64,000 nucleotides of DNA, from contig NZ_JBEDNQ010000004.1 of assembly GCF_040105385.1 (NCBI RefSeq), forward strand, positions 186,001 to 250,000, written 5' to 3'. The position numbers and the translations under genes are program-made. Below are positions 23,932 to 32,547 of the stretch, in pieces. Every line of letters starts with the position of its first letter. The first letter of the stretch is position 1. This DNA comes from Pseudonocardia nematodicida. Its GTDB lineage: Bacteria; Actinomycetota; Actinomycetes; Mycobacteriales; Pseudonocardiaceae. The notes beneath the pieces were generated by a model. The model saw only the letters and a list, made by a program, of their open reading frames with translations, was not told the origin of the DNA and did no database searches.

Positions 23932-25269
23932 ATGAGCGCAGTCCCGACCTCGGGCGTCACCGTCCCGGCCCCGGCCTCGTCGTCGCCGGCCGTCCCCGAC
24001 GACCAGGTCCCCGCCGGGCCGGAGAAGACCGACGTCCTGGTCGTCGGGGCGGGCCCGGCCGGGTCGGCGGCCGCGGCGTGGGCGGCCCGGCACGGGTGCG
24101 ACGTCGTACTGGCCGACTCGGCGACGTTCCCCCGGGACAAGGCCTGCGGTGACGGCCTCACCCCGCGGGCGATCGAGGAGCTGGGCCGGCTCGGGCTCGG
24201 CGACTGGGTGGACGGCCACGGCACCAACAAGGGCCTGCGCGCGCACGGCTTCGGGCAGGTGCTGGAGCTGCCGTGGCCCGGTGGTTCGCTGCCCGCGCAC
24301 GGCTCGGCGATCCCGCGCAGCACACTCGACGCCGGCATCCGCGAGGTCGCGCTGGCCGCCGGCGCGACCCCGATGGACGGGGCCAAGGCCGTCGACGTCG
24401 TGTTCGACGGCGACCGGGTCGGGTCCGTGCTGTTCGCCGACGGGCGGTCGGTGCGCTGCCGCCGCCTCGTCGTCGCCGACGGCGCGCGGTCCACGCTCGG
24501 CCGGGTGCTCGGCCGGGAGTGGCACCAGGACACCGCCTACGGCGTCGCCGCGCGCGGCTACATCGACTCCGGCCGCAGCGACGACGAGTGGATCAGCTCG
24601 CACCTCGAGCTGCGCGGCGAGTCCGACGAGGTGCTGGCCGGCTACGGCTGGCTGTTCCCGCTCAACGACGGCCGGTTCAACATCGGCGTCGGCACCCTGG
24701 CCACCGACCGGCGGCCGGCGAACATCCGGCTGCGCGGCCTGATCGAGCACTACGCCAAGGCCCGCCGCGACGAGTGGGAGCTCGGCGCGAAGGTCGAGCT
24801 GGTCCGCTCCGCGCTGCTGCCGATGGGCGGTGCGGTGTCCGGCGTCGCCGGGCCGAACTGGGCGCTGATCGGCGACGCCGCGGGCTGCGTGAACCCGCTC
24901 AACGGCGAGGGCATCGACTACGGACTGGAGACCGGACGGCTGGTCGCCGAGCTGCTCGCGGCCGGTTCCGACCTGGACCGGGCCTGGCCCGCGACGCTGC
25001 GCTCGCACTACGGCCTGGCGTTCTCGATCGCCCGCCGGCTCGCCGGACTGATCACCATCCCGCGGCTGCTGCCGCTGGCCGGGCCGGTCGGGATGCGGTC
25101 GCGGGCGCTGATGACCGTCGCGCTGCGGGTGATGGGCAACCTGGTCACCGACGAGGACCGGGACCTCACCGCCCGGGCCTGGCGGGCCGCCGGGCGGCTG
25201 TCGGTGCGGCTCGACGAGCGCCCGCCGTTCCCCGCGGCCGATCTGCGGAGCCCGCTGAAATCCGGTTGA
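23932..25269 (+). CDS. FAD-dependent geranylgeranyl-reductase-family oxidoreductase (MenJ-like)
   Basis: 445 aa. N-terminal FAD motif VVGAGPAGSAAAAW about residue 38, the conserved DKACGDGLTPRA, and the second FAD motif WALIGDAAGCVNPLNGEGI. This family reduces isoprenoid double bonds. The actinobacterial branch includes MenJ, which saturates one isoprene unit of menaquinone, and a role in quinone modification is the best guess. The start at 23932 is chosen because the stretch before it is not conserved. It stands alone between the PH-like gene and a hydrolase gene. Confidence 0.85.
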   Translation: MSAVPTSGVTVPAPASSSPAVPDDQVPAGPEKTDVLVVGAGPAGSAAAAWAARHGCDVVLADSATFPRDKACGDGLTPRAIEELGRLGLGDWVDGHGTNKGLRAHGFGQVLELPWPGGSLPAHGSAIPRSTLDAGIREVALAAGATPMDGAKAVDVVFDGDRVGSVLFADGRSVRCRRLVVADGARSTLGRVLGREWHQDTAYGVAARGYIDSGRSDDEWISSHLELRGESDEVLAGYGWLFPLNDGRFNIGVGTLATDRRPANIRLRGLIEHYAKARRDEWELGAKVELVRSALLPMGGAVSGVAGPNWALIGDAAGCVNPLNGEGIDYGLETGRLVAELLAAGSDLDRAWPATLRSHYGLAFSIARRLAGLITIPRLLPLAGPVGMRSRALMTVALRVMGNLVTDEDRDLTARAWRAAGRLSVRLDERPPFPAADLRSPLKSG

Positions 25270-25301
25270 TCATCGCCGACGGGCGTCGGCACGATGGCGC
25301 C

Positions 25302-26147
25302 GTGACCGCCACTCCGACCCTGGTCCTCGTGCACGGAGCGGGCTGCAACTCGGCCTCCTGGGGCCCCGTGGTGCGCGAGCTCGCGCTGCGCGGGCACCGG
25401 GCGCTGGCCGTCGACCTGCCCGGGCACGGGTTCGGCGCGCGCATCCCGAACACCTCCCGCGGCGCCGGGCCGGCGACGACCGAACCCAGCGGGATGGCCG
25501 GCATCGGCACCGCCGACGACGTCGCGGCCGTCGCGGCCGTCCTGCGGCGGGCGCGGGAGCACGGCCCGGTCGTCCTGGTCGGGGTCAGCCGGGGCGGGTT
25601 CACCCTGAACGCCGTCGGCAACGCCCACCCCGAGCTGGTGGACCTGCTCGTCTACGTCTCCGCGCAGTGCCCGGTGCGGGCCGGGGCGTTCGACTACCAC
25701 GCGAGCCCGGAGAACGCGGCCAGCCTGCTGCACGACCTCCCCGGTCTGGTCCTCGCCGACCCCCGGGTGATCGGTGCGCTGCGGTTCGACTGGCGCACCG
25801 CCGATCCCGCGACGCTCGACACCCTGCAGGCCGCGCTGCTCGCCGACGGCACCCGCGACGAGCTGCTCGCCTACCTGCACGCCCAGGACCCGGACGAGTC
25901 GATCCTGATCGACGACGACCTGGTCCGCGCCGACGCGGCGACCTGGGGCCGGATCCCGCGGCACTACGTCCGGCTCCCGGCGGACCGCGCGGTCCCGGTG
26001 GCGCTGCAGGACCGGTTCGTCGCCGAGGCCGACGCGCTGACCCCGGACAACCCGTTCACCGTGCACGACCTGGACGCCTCGCACGCCGGGGTCCAGGTCC
26101 GGCCCGGCCCGCTGGCCGACGTGCTGTCCCGGATCGTCGGGGGCTGA
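25302..26147 (+). CDS. Alpha/beta hydrolase
   Basis: 281 aa. LVLVHGAGCNSASWGPV at the start supplies the oxyanion loop; the nucleophile elbow is GVSRGG and the catalytic His is in LDASHAGVQ near the C-terminus. No signal peptide. The substrate cannot be inferred (esterase, lactonase and similar activities are possible). GTG start 32 nt after the reductase gene on the same strand. R1 copy E follows its stop and may end the transcript. Confidence 0.83.
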   Translation: MTATPTLVLVHGAGCNSASWGPVVRELALRGHRALAVDLPGHGFGARIPNTSRGAGPATTEPSGMAGIGTADDVAAVAAVLRRAREHGPVVLVGVSRGGFTLNAVGNAHPELVDLLVYVSAQCPVRAGAFDYHASPENAASLLHDLPGLVLADPRVIGALRFDWRTADPATLDTLQAALLADGTRDELLAYLHAQDPDESILIDDDLVRADAATWGRIPRHYVRLPADRAVPVALQDRFVAEADALTPDNPFTVHDLDASHAGVQVRPGPLADVLSRIVGG

Positions 26148-26168
26148 CCCCGGCCCCGGGCCGGCCCG

Positions 26169-26234
26169 TTGATCACCCGTTCCGGAGCGAACCGTCCGCG
26201 TCGCGAACGCTCCGCTCCGGAACGCTCGATCATG
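26169..26234. repeat. R1-like inverted repeat, copy E, with perfect 12-bp stem
   Basis: CGTTCCGGAGCG (26178-26189) and CGCTCCGGAACG (26213-26224) are perfect arms, flanked by TTGATCAC and TCGATCATG, the outer marks of the R1 family. It sits 20 bp after the hydrolase stop. The remaining 26235-26468 has no gene I can support apart from the kinase ribosome site at its end. Confidence 0.6.
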
Positions 26235-26468
26235 ACGGCGACCGGTGACCGCGAGCACCGGCGGATCCGCGGCGGGGGCCGCGAGGCCCGGATCGGCGCG
26301 GGTCGCCGGGTCGCCGGGTCGCCGGGCAACCGTCGACCGTGGCGGGGAGGCCCGGTCCCCGATCGAGGCGGCGCGCCGACCGGTGGTCCGCACGCACCGT
26401 GCCGGTACCGTCGGCGCCGATGTGAGGGTCGCCGGCTCCGGCGACGCCGGAGACACCCGGGAGGGCCA

Positions 26469-28106
26469 GTGCAGCGCGGCGACGATCCGGACCGCACCCG
26501 CCGGGGCGCGCCCGGGCCGTGGCAGACGGGCAACCGCCGTCCGGCCGGCGCCGACCCGGCCACCCGGCAGCAGCCGGACCCCGGCCGGACCCGGCACGCC
26601 GGACCGCCGCCGCAGGGCGCGCCCGCCGACGGGACCCGCCGCATGCCGCCGGGCGCCGGGCAGGGCGGGCCCGGGCACGGTGCACCGCCGGCCGGACCCA
26701 CCCACCGGATGCCCCCGCCCGCGGACGCGACCCGCCGGGTCGGTCCGGCACCGGACGGCACCCGCCGGATGGGTCCCGGCGACGACGCCACGCGGCACGC
26801 CGGACCGCCCCCGACCGCGGCGTACGCGGCGGGCCGCCCGCCCCGGCCGGACGCCACCCGGATGATGCCCGCGCCGGTCACCGAGCCGGAGCTGCTCGGC
26901 GGCCGGTACCGGCTGGAGGGGCTGCTCGGCCAGGGCGGGATGGCCGACGTCCACCGCGCCACCGACACCCGGCTCAACCGGCCGGTCGCGGTCAAGATCT
27001 TCGGTCCGGGCAACGACCCGACCGCCGACCAGCGCTTCGAGCAGGAGGCGCAGGTCATGGGCAATCTGCGCCACCCCGGCCTGGTCGCGGTGTACGACTT
27101 CGCGGTCGAACCGGGCCGCGCCTACCTGGTGATGGAACTCGTCGACGGGCCGACGCTGCGCGACGTGATCGCCGGCGAGGACCTGCCGCCCGACGACATC
27201 CGCCGGCTCGGCGCCGAGGTCGCGCAGACCCTGGCCTACGTGCACGGGCAGGGGATCACGCACCGGGACGTGAAGCCGTCGAACATCCTCGTCGACGCCG
27301 AGGGCCGGGCCCGGCTCGCCGACTTCGGTATCGCCGCGCTGCTCGGCGCCGACGGGCACACGGCCGCGGGGGAGATCCTCGGTACCCCGGCGTACCTGTC
27401 CCCGGAGCAGGTCCGGGGCTCCGGCGTCGGCCCGCCGACCGACGTCTACGCGCTCGGTCTCGTCATGCTCGAGGCCTGGACCGGCCGGCAGGAGTACCAG
27501 GGCGAGGGGCTGCAGGGTGCGGCCGAGCGGGTGCACCGCTCCCCGGTGGTGCCCGGCGACGTGCCGGAGCCGCTGCGCTCGACGATCTCCGGGGCCACCG
27601 CGACCGACCCGGCCCGCCGTCCGGACGCCGGGCGGGTCGCCGACATGCTCGCCGAGTCCGCCCCGGCGCCGGTCGCGCCGCAGCCGGACCCCGAGCCCGA
27701 GCCTGCGGGCCGGGGCTCGTCGGGCTCCGGGAAGTGGATCGCGGTCGGCGCGATCGTGGTGGCGCTGCTGGTGCTGATGCTCGGGTACTGGCTGCTCGGC
27801 GGGAACGACCCCGCACCGGAGGCCCCGCCCGTCCCCACCTCCGAGACGAGCGCACCCCCGGCGACCACCGGGGAACCGACCACCGAGCCCGAGCAGCCCA
27901 CCGGCGACGGCGACCAGGGCGGCGGGTTCCCGATCCCGACCGACATCCCGGGCATCCCGACCGACCTGCCGGACATCCCCACGAACCTGCCGTCGATCCC
28001 GACCGAGCTGCCGTCGAACCTGCCCGACCCCGGACAGGTCGGCGAGGACGCCCAGGGCGTCTGGCAGACGATCGAATCGTGGTGGCAACGCCTCACCGGC
28101 GGCTGA
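26469..28106 (+). CDS. Transmembrane Ser/Thr protein kinase with Thr-Arg repeat N-tail
   Basis: 545 aa. Residues 1-140 are Pro/Gly-rich with seven spaced (A/G)TRR/TRH/THR/TRM units (residues 41, 56, 78, 88, 98, 108, 130). The kinase domain spans about 146-395: GQGGMADV, Lys176 (VAVKIF), HRDVKPSN (Asp267) and DFG at 285-287, with GTPAYLSPEQ in the activation loop. The membrane span is 423-444. The outside part has no PASTA domains but a Thr/Pro stalk and IPTDIPGIPTDLPDIPTNLP-type repeats at 487-520. GGGAGGG precedes the GTG start. It probably senses something at the envelope and may phosphorylate its own N-tail. Confidence 0.93.
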   Translation: MQRGDDPDRTRRGAPGPWQTGNRRPAGADPATRQQPDPGRTRHAGPPPQGAPADGTRRMPPGAGQGGPGHGAPPAGPTHRMPPPADATRRVGPAPDGTRRMGPGDDATRHAGPPPTAAYAAGRPPRPDATRMMPAPVTEPELLGGRYRLEGLLGQGGMADVHRATDTRLNRPVAVKIFGPGNDPTADQRFEQEAQVMGNLRHPGLVAVYDFAVEPGRAYLVMELVDGPTLRDVIAGEDLPPDDIRRLGAEVAQTLAYVHGQGITHRDVKPSNILVDAEGRARLADFGIAALLGADGHTAAGEILGTPAYLSPEQVRGSGVGPPTDVYALGLVMLEAWTGRQEYQGEGLQGAAERVHRSPVVPGDVPEPLRSTISGATATDPARRPDAGRVADMLAESAPAPVAPQPDPEPEPAGRGSSGSGKWIAVGAIVVALLVLMLGYWLLGGNDPAPEAPPVPTSETSAPPATTGEPTTEPEQPTGDGDQGGGFPIPTDIPGIPTDLPDIPTNLPSIPTELPSNLPDPGQVGEDAQGVWQTIESWWQRLTGG

Positions 28107-28185
28107 GGAGACCCGGGGCGGCGCGCGCCCGGCCCCATCGGGGACCATCGTGGGAGCACGTCACCAGCTGCGGAGGAGTTTCTCG

Positions 28186-30219
28186 GTGAGCGCGAGCACG
28201 GAGCCGGCCGCCCCGGCCACCGCACCCGATCCGGCGGGACCGGTCACCGGACGACGGCGCGACCACCGCGCCGCCCTCACCCTGCTCACCCTGCTGGTCG
28301 TCGCGGGCTGCGGCGCGGTCGCGGTCGCGGCGGCGCTGGGCGACGACGGCTTCTGGACGATCAGCGGCCTGCCCGTCCCCGGCGACGGCGTGCGCATCGC
28401 CGGGCTGCTGGCCAAGGTCGTCGCGGTCGCCGGGACGGCGCTCGCCGCGGGATCGCTGCTGGTCGCCGGCTTCGTCGCGGCCCCGCAGTCGTCCGGGACG
28501 GTCGCCGTGCACGGCTACCGGGGGCTGCGCCGCGGCGCGGTCGCCGCGCTCGCCGGCGGTGTCGCCGCCGTCGCCGCGGGATGGCTGGAGGTCGCCGACC
28601 TGACCGGTACCGCGCCGGGCGTGCTGGCCGCGGCCGGGCCGTTCGGCTGGCTGGACGCCGCCGCGACGCTCGAGTCGCCGATGGGCTGGACGCTGGCCGG
28701 GGTGCTGCTGCTCCTGGTCTCCGCCGGAGCCGCGTTCGGGCTGAGCTGGCGGGCCGCATCCGCGCTCGGCCTGCTCGCCGCGGCGTCGGCGGTGATCCCG
28801 GCCGCGGTGCACCCGGCGGCCACCGGCGCGGACCACGACTGGAGCGGCGACGCCAGCATGATCCGCTCCGTCGCCGGGGTGACGTTCCTGGGCGTCGCCG
28901 CCGCGCTCGCCGCGTACCGGGCACACGGTGGGTCGCTCACCGGCACACCGGCCCGGCGCGGCCGCGCGCTGCTGATCGGGTCCGGGGCGCTCTACCTGGT
29001 CGGCGAGGTCGTCCTGCAGTCGGTCGTGATCGGGGCGGACCTGCTGCCCGGCTCGGCCTACGTGCGGACCGCGGTGACCTCGGCGGTGCTGCTCGCGTTC
29101 CTGGTCGCCGGCACCGGGCTGCTGGCCCGCGCGCTCGGCACGGCCCCGGACGGCCGGGCCACGGGGCGGCTGCTGCCCGTCCTCGCCCTGGCCGGCGGCG
29201 CGGTCGCCGCGCTCGCTGTGGCGGGCACCCGGCTGGTGCCGCCACGGTTCCTGGTGCACTCCGACAGCGCGCTGGAGACGCTGATCGGCTGGAACGTCGA
29301 GCGCCCGTTCTCGGTGCTGACGCTGCTCGTCGAGTGGCGCTGGAACATCCTGTTCGGCACCGGTGCGCTGGTGCTGGCCGGGCTCTACGCACTGGGCGTG
29401 CGGCGGCTCGCCGCCCGCGGGGTGCACTGGCCGGTCGGCCGGACCTGGGCGTGGATGCTGGGCTGCGCCGCGCTGCTGATCGCGACGTCGTCCGGGCTCG
29501 GCTTCTACTCCCCGGCCATGTTCAGCGTCCACATGATCAGCCACATGACGCTGAACATGCTCACGCCGATCCTGCTGGCCCTGGGCGGCGCGGTGACCCT
29601 GGCGCTGCGGACGCTGCGCCCGGCCGGGCGCGGCAACCAGCCCGGACCGCGGGAGTGGCTGCTGGCCGCGGTGCACTCCCGGGTCGCCCGGGTGCTGACC
29701 CACCCGGCGTGCGCCGCGATCCTGTTCGTGGGCTCGTTCTACGTCCTGTACTTCACCCCGCTGTTCGACGGCGCGCTGCGCTTCCACTGGTCGCACCAGC
29801 TGATGAACCTGCACTTCGTGCTGGTCGGCTACCTGTTCTTCTGGCCGCTGATCGGGGTCGACAACGCCCCGCACAAGCTGCCGCACCTGGGCCGGCTGGC
29901 GGTGCTGCTGGCGACGATGCCGTTCCACGCGTTCTTCGGCATCGCGGTGATGAGCTCGTCGAACATCCTCGGCGAGAACTTCTACCGCCAGGTCGACCTG
30001 CCCTGGCTGAACCTGATGTCGGACCAGAACGTCGGCGGCGGCATCGCCTGGGCCACCGGCGAGCTGCCGATGCTGCTGGTGATGATCGTGCTGGTCGTGC
30101 AGTGGTCCCGGGACGACAGCCGGGAGGCCGTGCGCAAGGACCGGCAGGCCGACCGGGACGACGACGCGGAGCTCAAGGCCTACAACGAGATGCTGGCGCG
30201 GCTACGGCAGGGCGGCTGA
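28186..30219 (+). CDS. CopD-CtaG fusion membrane protein (copper handling / cytochrome oxidase assembly)
   Basis: 677 aa. The N-terminal half (to about 350) has eight or so membrane segments of the CopD (copper import) type, and the C-terminal half is a CtaG/caa3-oxidase assembly domain with conserved His (FSVHMISHMTLNML, WSHQLMNLHF, LLATMPFHAFFG). Such fusions are common in actinobacteria and are thought to move copper toward cytochrome oxidase or other exported cuproproteins. The start is the GTG 8 nt after GGAGGAG, which excludes the upstream in-frame codon at 28150. Its stop lies in a 31-bp tandem duplication. Confidence 0.9.
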   Translation: MSASTEPAAPATAPDPAGPVTGRRRDHRAALTLLTLLVVAGCGAVAVAAALGDDGFWTISGLPVPGDGVRIAGLLAKVVAVAGTALAAGSLLVAGFVAAPQSSGTVAVHGYRGLRRGAVAALAGGVAAVAAGWLEVADLTGTAPGVLAAAGPFGWLDAAATLESPMGWTLAGVLLLLVSAGAAFGLSWRAASALGLLAAASAVIPAAVHPAATGADHDWSGDASMIRSVAGVTFLGVAAALAAYRAHGGSLTGTPARRGRALLIGSGALYLVGEVVLQSVVIGADLLPGSAYVRTAVTSAVLLAFLVAGTGLLARALGTAPDGRATGRLLPVLALAGGAVAALAVAGTRLVPPRFLVHSDSALETLIGWNVERPFSVLTLLVEWRWNILFGTGALVLAGLYALGVRRLAARGVHWPVGRTWAWMLGCAALLIATSSGLGFYSPAMFSVHMISHMTLNMLTPILLALGGAVTLALRTLRPAGRGNQPGPREWLLAAVHSRVARVLTHPACAAILFVGSFYVLYFTPLFDGALRFHWSHQLMNLHFVLVGYLFFWPLIGVDNAPHKLPHLGRLAVLLATMPFHAFFGIAVMSSSNILGENFYRQVDLPWLNLMSDQNVGGGIAWATGELPMLLVMIVLVVQWSRDDSREAVRKDRQADRDDDAELKAYNEMLARLRQGG

Positions 30220-30276
30220 GCGCAGTTCACGGAGCGAACATCGGCGCTGAGCGCAGTTCACGGAGCGAACATCGGC
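30215..30276. repeat. 31-bp perfect tandem duplication across convergent gene ends
   Basis: Two identical 31-bp units, 30215-30245 and 30246-30276, start GCTGAGCGCAGTTCACGG. The first contains the stop of the CopD-CtaG gene. The second contains the stop of the convergent DeoR gene. A single unit carries both stops, so the duplication left both proteins unchanged and only widened the gap. Confidence 0.95.
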
Positions 30277-31061
30277 GCCGAGGCTTCTCCCGGCGGCGGG
30301 GCGGCGGTCCGCAGCGTCACCCCGTGCTCCCGCAGCCGCGCCGCCACCGCGGCCGGCAGGCCGGAGTCGGTCACCACGGCGTCGAACCCGGTCAGGTCGG
30401 CGACCCGGAACGTGCCCACCGTCCCGTACTTCTCGGACCCGGCCACCAGGTAGGACCGGGTCGCGACCTGCATCGCGGCCTGCTTCACCGGCACCTTCGC
30501 CTCGTGCGGGGTGGTGCTCCCGCGGCGCTCGTCCCACGAGCTCGTCGATATCAGCGCGACGTCGAGGTTCAGCTCGCGCACGGCGCGGGCCGTCAGCTCC
30601 CCCACGGTGGACCGGTTGGCCCGGTCCACCCGCCCGCCCAGGTGGTAGAGCTCCAGGCCGGGGTGCTCGCTGAGCAGCACGGCGGTGGTCAGGTCGTTGG
30701 TCACCACGGTCAGCCCGGTGTGCGACCACAGCAGCGGCGCCACCTGCCCGAGGGTGGTCCCGGCGTCGAGGTAGACGACCTGGTCGTTGCCGATCAGCCC
30801 GACCGTCTCGCGGGCGATCGCCCGCTTCTCCTCCAGCCGCACCGAGGCCTTGGTGCGGTACGGCGGCTCGCTGTGCAGCTGGTCCACCAGCCGGACGCCG
30901 CCCGGCACCGACGCCACCCGGCCCTCGGTCTCCAGCGAGGCGATGTCGCGGCGGACCGTCATGTGCGAGACGCCGAGCAGGTCGACGAGCTCGCGCACGG
31001 ACAGCACCCCGGCCCCGCGGAGCTCGACGAGCAACCGCTCGCGCCGCTGGTCGGGGATCAC
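30258..31061 (-). CDS. DeoR/GlpR-family transcriptional repressor of the acid-sugar operon
   Basis: 267 aa. N-terminal helix-turn-helix (LSVRELVDLLGVSHMTVRRD, residues about 20-39) followed by a GGVRLV wing and a sugar-phosphate-isomerase-like sensor domain (VYLDAGTT, VVTNDLTTAVLL). DeoR proteins usually repress a divergent sugar catabolic operon and respond to a phosphorylated intermediate. It is divergent from the operon starting at 31150; the 88-bp gap holds the likely operator. GTG at 31061 (VIPDQRRERLL) is the usual family start; GTG at 31085 is possible. Confidence 0.9.
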   Translation of the reverse strand: MIPDQRRERLLVELRGAGVLSVRELVDLLGVSHMTVRRDIASLETEGRVASVPGGVRLVDQLHSEPPYRTKASVRLEEKRAIARETVGLIGNDQVVYLDAGTTLGQVAPLLWSHTGLTVVTNDLTTAVLLSEHPGLELYHLGGRVDRANRSTVGELTARAVRELNLDVALISTSSWDERRGSTTPHEAKVPVKQAAMQVATRSYLVAGSEKYGTVGTFRVADLTGFDAVVTDSGLPAAVAARLREHGVTLRTAAPPPGEASAPMFAP

Positions 31062-31080
31062 GTGCTCGACCGTAGCCCAT

Positions 31081-31140
31081 TGCACACAGTGTGTTCTGAG
31101 ACGTGAACATCATTGACTCTGATGTGAATTCTTGTGTTAG
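31081..31140 (+). promoter_or_regulatory. Promoter and operator region of the acid-sugar operon, likely leaderless start
   Basis: TTGACT at 31113-31118 and TGTTAG at 31135-31140, 16 bp apart, resemble a -35/-10 pair. The -10 box ends 9 nt before the first GTG (31150), so the mRNA would begin at or next to the start codon. Symmetry in the gap includes CACAC-A-GTGTG (31083-31093) and ACATCA-7-TGATGT (31107-31125), candidate DeoR sites. The stretch is clearly more AT-rich than its surroundings. Confidence 0.6.
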
Positions 31141-31149
31141 CGTCCCACC

Positions 31150-32505
31150 GTGATGCGATCCGCTCCGCAGCCCGTGCGCTACGCGCTCACCGGCGCGAAG
31201 GGCGGCTTCGGCCGCACCCTGCTCGCCCAGACCCGGCTCACTCCCGGGGTGGCGCCGTCGGTGCTCTGCGATCTCGACGTCGACGGCACCGTCGCGATGT
31301 GCCGCGAGCTCGGCTTCGGCACCGACGAGCTGACCGTCTGCACCACCGCCGACGAGCTCGCCGCCCGGCCCGCGGGCACCGTCGCGGTCGTCCCCGACGC
31401 GCGGCTGCTCGCCGAGGCCGGCTTCGACGTCCTCGTCGAGGCCACCGGCAGCCCGGCCGCCGGCTACCGCGCCGCCGCCGACGCCCTCGACACCGACCGG
31501 CACGTGGTGATGGTGTCCAAGGAGGTCGAGACGGTCGGCGGCGCCGACCTCGCCGCGCGTGCCGGGGCGAAGGGCCTCGGCTACGTCCCCGGCGCCGGGG
31601 ACCAGCCCGCGAACCTCGTCGAGTGGTACGAGCGCACGCTGCAGGTCGGGCTCGAGGTGATCGCGGCCGGCAAATCGGGCGAGTACGACCTGGTCCTCGA
31701 CCCCGCGACCGGGCGGCTGCGCCACCTCGACCGCGAGATCACCGTCGCCGACCCGGCGACGCTGCTGTCCACACCGGACGCCGGTGTGGCCGGGATCCTC
31801 GGCACCCGCGCCGAGGCGGTGGCCGGGCTCCCCCGCAGCGCCTCGGCGGACCTGTGCGAGATGGCGGTCGTCGCCGACGCCACCGGGCTGGTCCCGGACG
31901 TCGAGACCCTGCACTACCCGGTGGCCCGGGTCGCCGAGCTCGCCGACGTCTACGCCCTCGCCGGGGACGGCGGGGTGCTCACCCGGCCCGGCGTCGTCGA
32001 CGTGTTCACCGTGCTGCGCCGCCCGGACGAGGCCAGCTTCGCCGGCGGCGTGTTCGTCGTCGTCCGCACGCACGACCCGGTGACCTGGGAGACCCTGGCC
32101 GGCAAGGGCCACGTCGTGAGCCGCGACGGCCGCTACGCCTGCCTCTACCTGCCCTACCACATGATGGGCGTCGAGACGCCGCTGTCGATCCTCGACGTCG
32201 CCGCGCGCGGTGCCGCCGCCGCGCCCGCGAACCGGGGCCGGCACGTCCTGCTGGGCGGCCGCGCCCGGGAGGCGCTGCCCGCGGGGCGGACGCTGGCGAT
32301 GGGCGGGCACCACCACGACGTCGACGGCGTCGCCCCGGTGCTGCTCGACGTGACGCAGGCCCCGGCCGGGGCCGCCCCGCTCTACCTCGCCGCGCACGCC
32401 ACGCTCGCCCGCGACGTCGCCGCCGGTGAACCGGTCCGGATCGACGACCTCGCCGACCCCGACCCCGCACTGCTCGAGGCCTGGCGCGCCGGCGCGCCGA
32501 GCTGA
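31150..32505 (+). CDS. Homoserine-dehydrogenase-like NAD(P) oxidoreductase with SAF-like end
   Basis: 451 aa. N-terminal Rossmann motif YALTGAKGGFGRTLL; VEATGSPAAGYRAA and VMVSKEVE follow as in homoserine-dehydrogenase-like proteins; the C-terminal third (from about 360) resembles an SAF domain. It is not a biosynthetic homoserine dehydrogenase: no ACT domain, and it sits in a sugar-acid operon with OtnK and OtnC. It may do the oxidoreduction that LtnD or DenD do elsewhere, or an upstream step. GTG 31150 and ATG 31153 are adjacent possible starts. First gene of the operon. Confidence 0.8.
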   Translation: MMRSAPQPVRYALTGAKGGFGRTLLAQTRLTPGVAPSVLCDLDVDGTVAMCRELGFGTDELTVCTTADELAARPAGTVAVVPDARLLAEAGFDVLVEATGSPAAGYRAAADALDTDRHVVMVSKEVETVGGADLAARAGAKGLGYVPGAGDQPANLVEWYERTLQVGLEVIAAGKSGEYDLVLDPATGRLRHLDREITVADPATLLSTPDAGVAGILGTRAEAVAGLPRSASADLCEMAVVADATGLVPDVETLHYPVARVAELADVYALAGDGGVLTRPGVVDVFTVLRRPDEASFAGGVFVVVRTHDPVTWETLAGKGHVVSRDGRYACLYLPYHMMGVETPLSILDVAARGAAAAPANRGRHVLLGGRAREALPAGRTLAMGGHHHDVDGVAPVLLDVTQAPAGAAPLYLAAHATLARDVAAGEPVRIDDLADPDPALLEAWRAGAPS

Positions 32506-32547
32506 TCCTCCCCCCGCTCCCCTTCTCCCCCGATCGGATACACCGTC

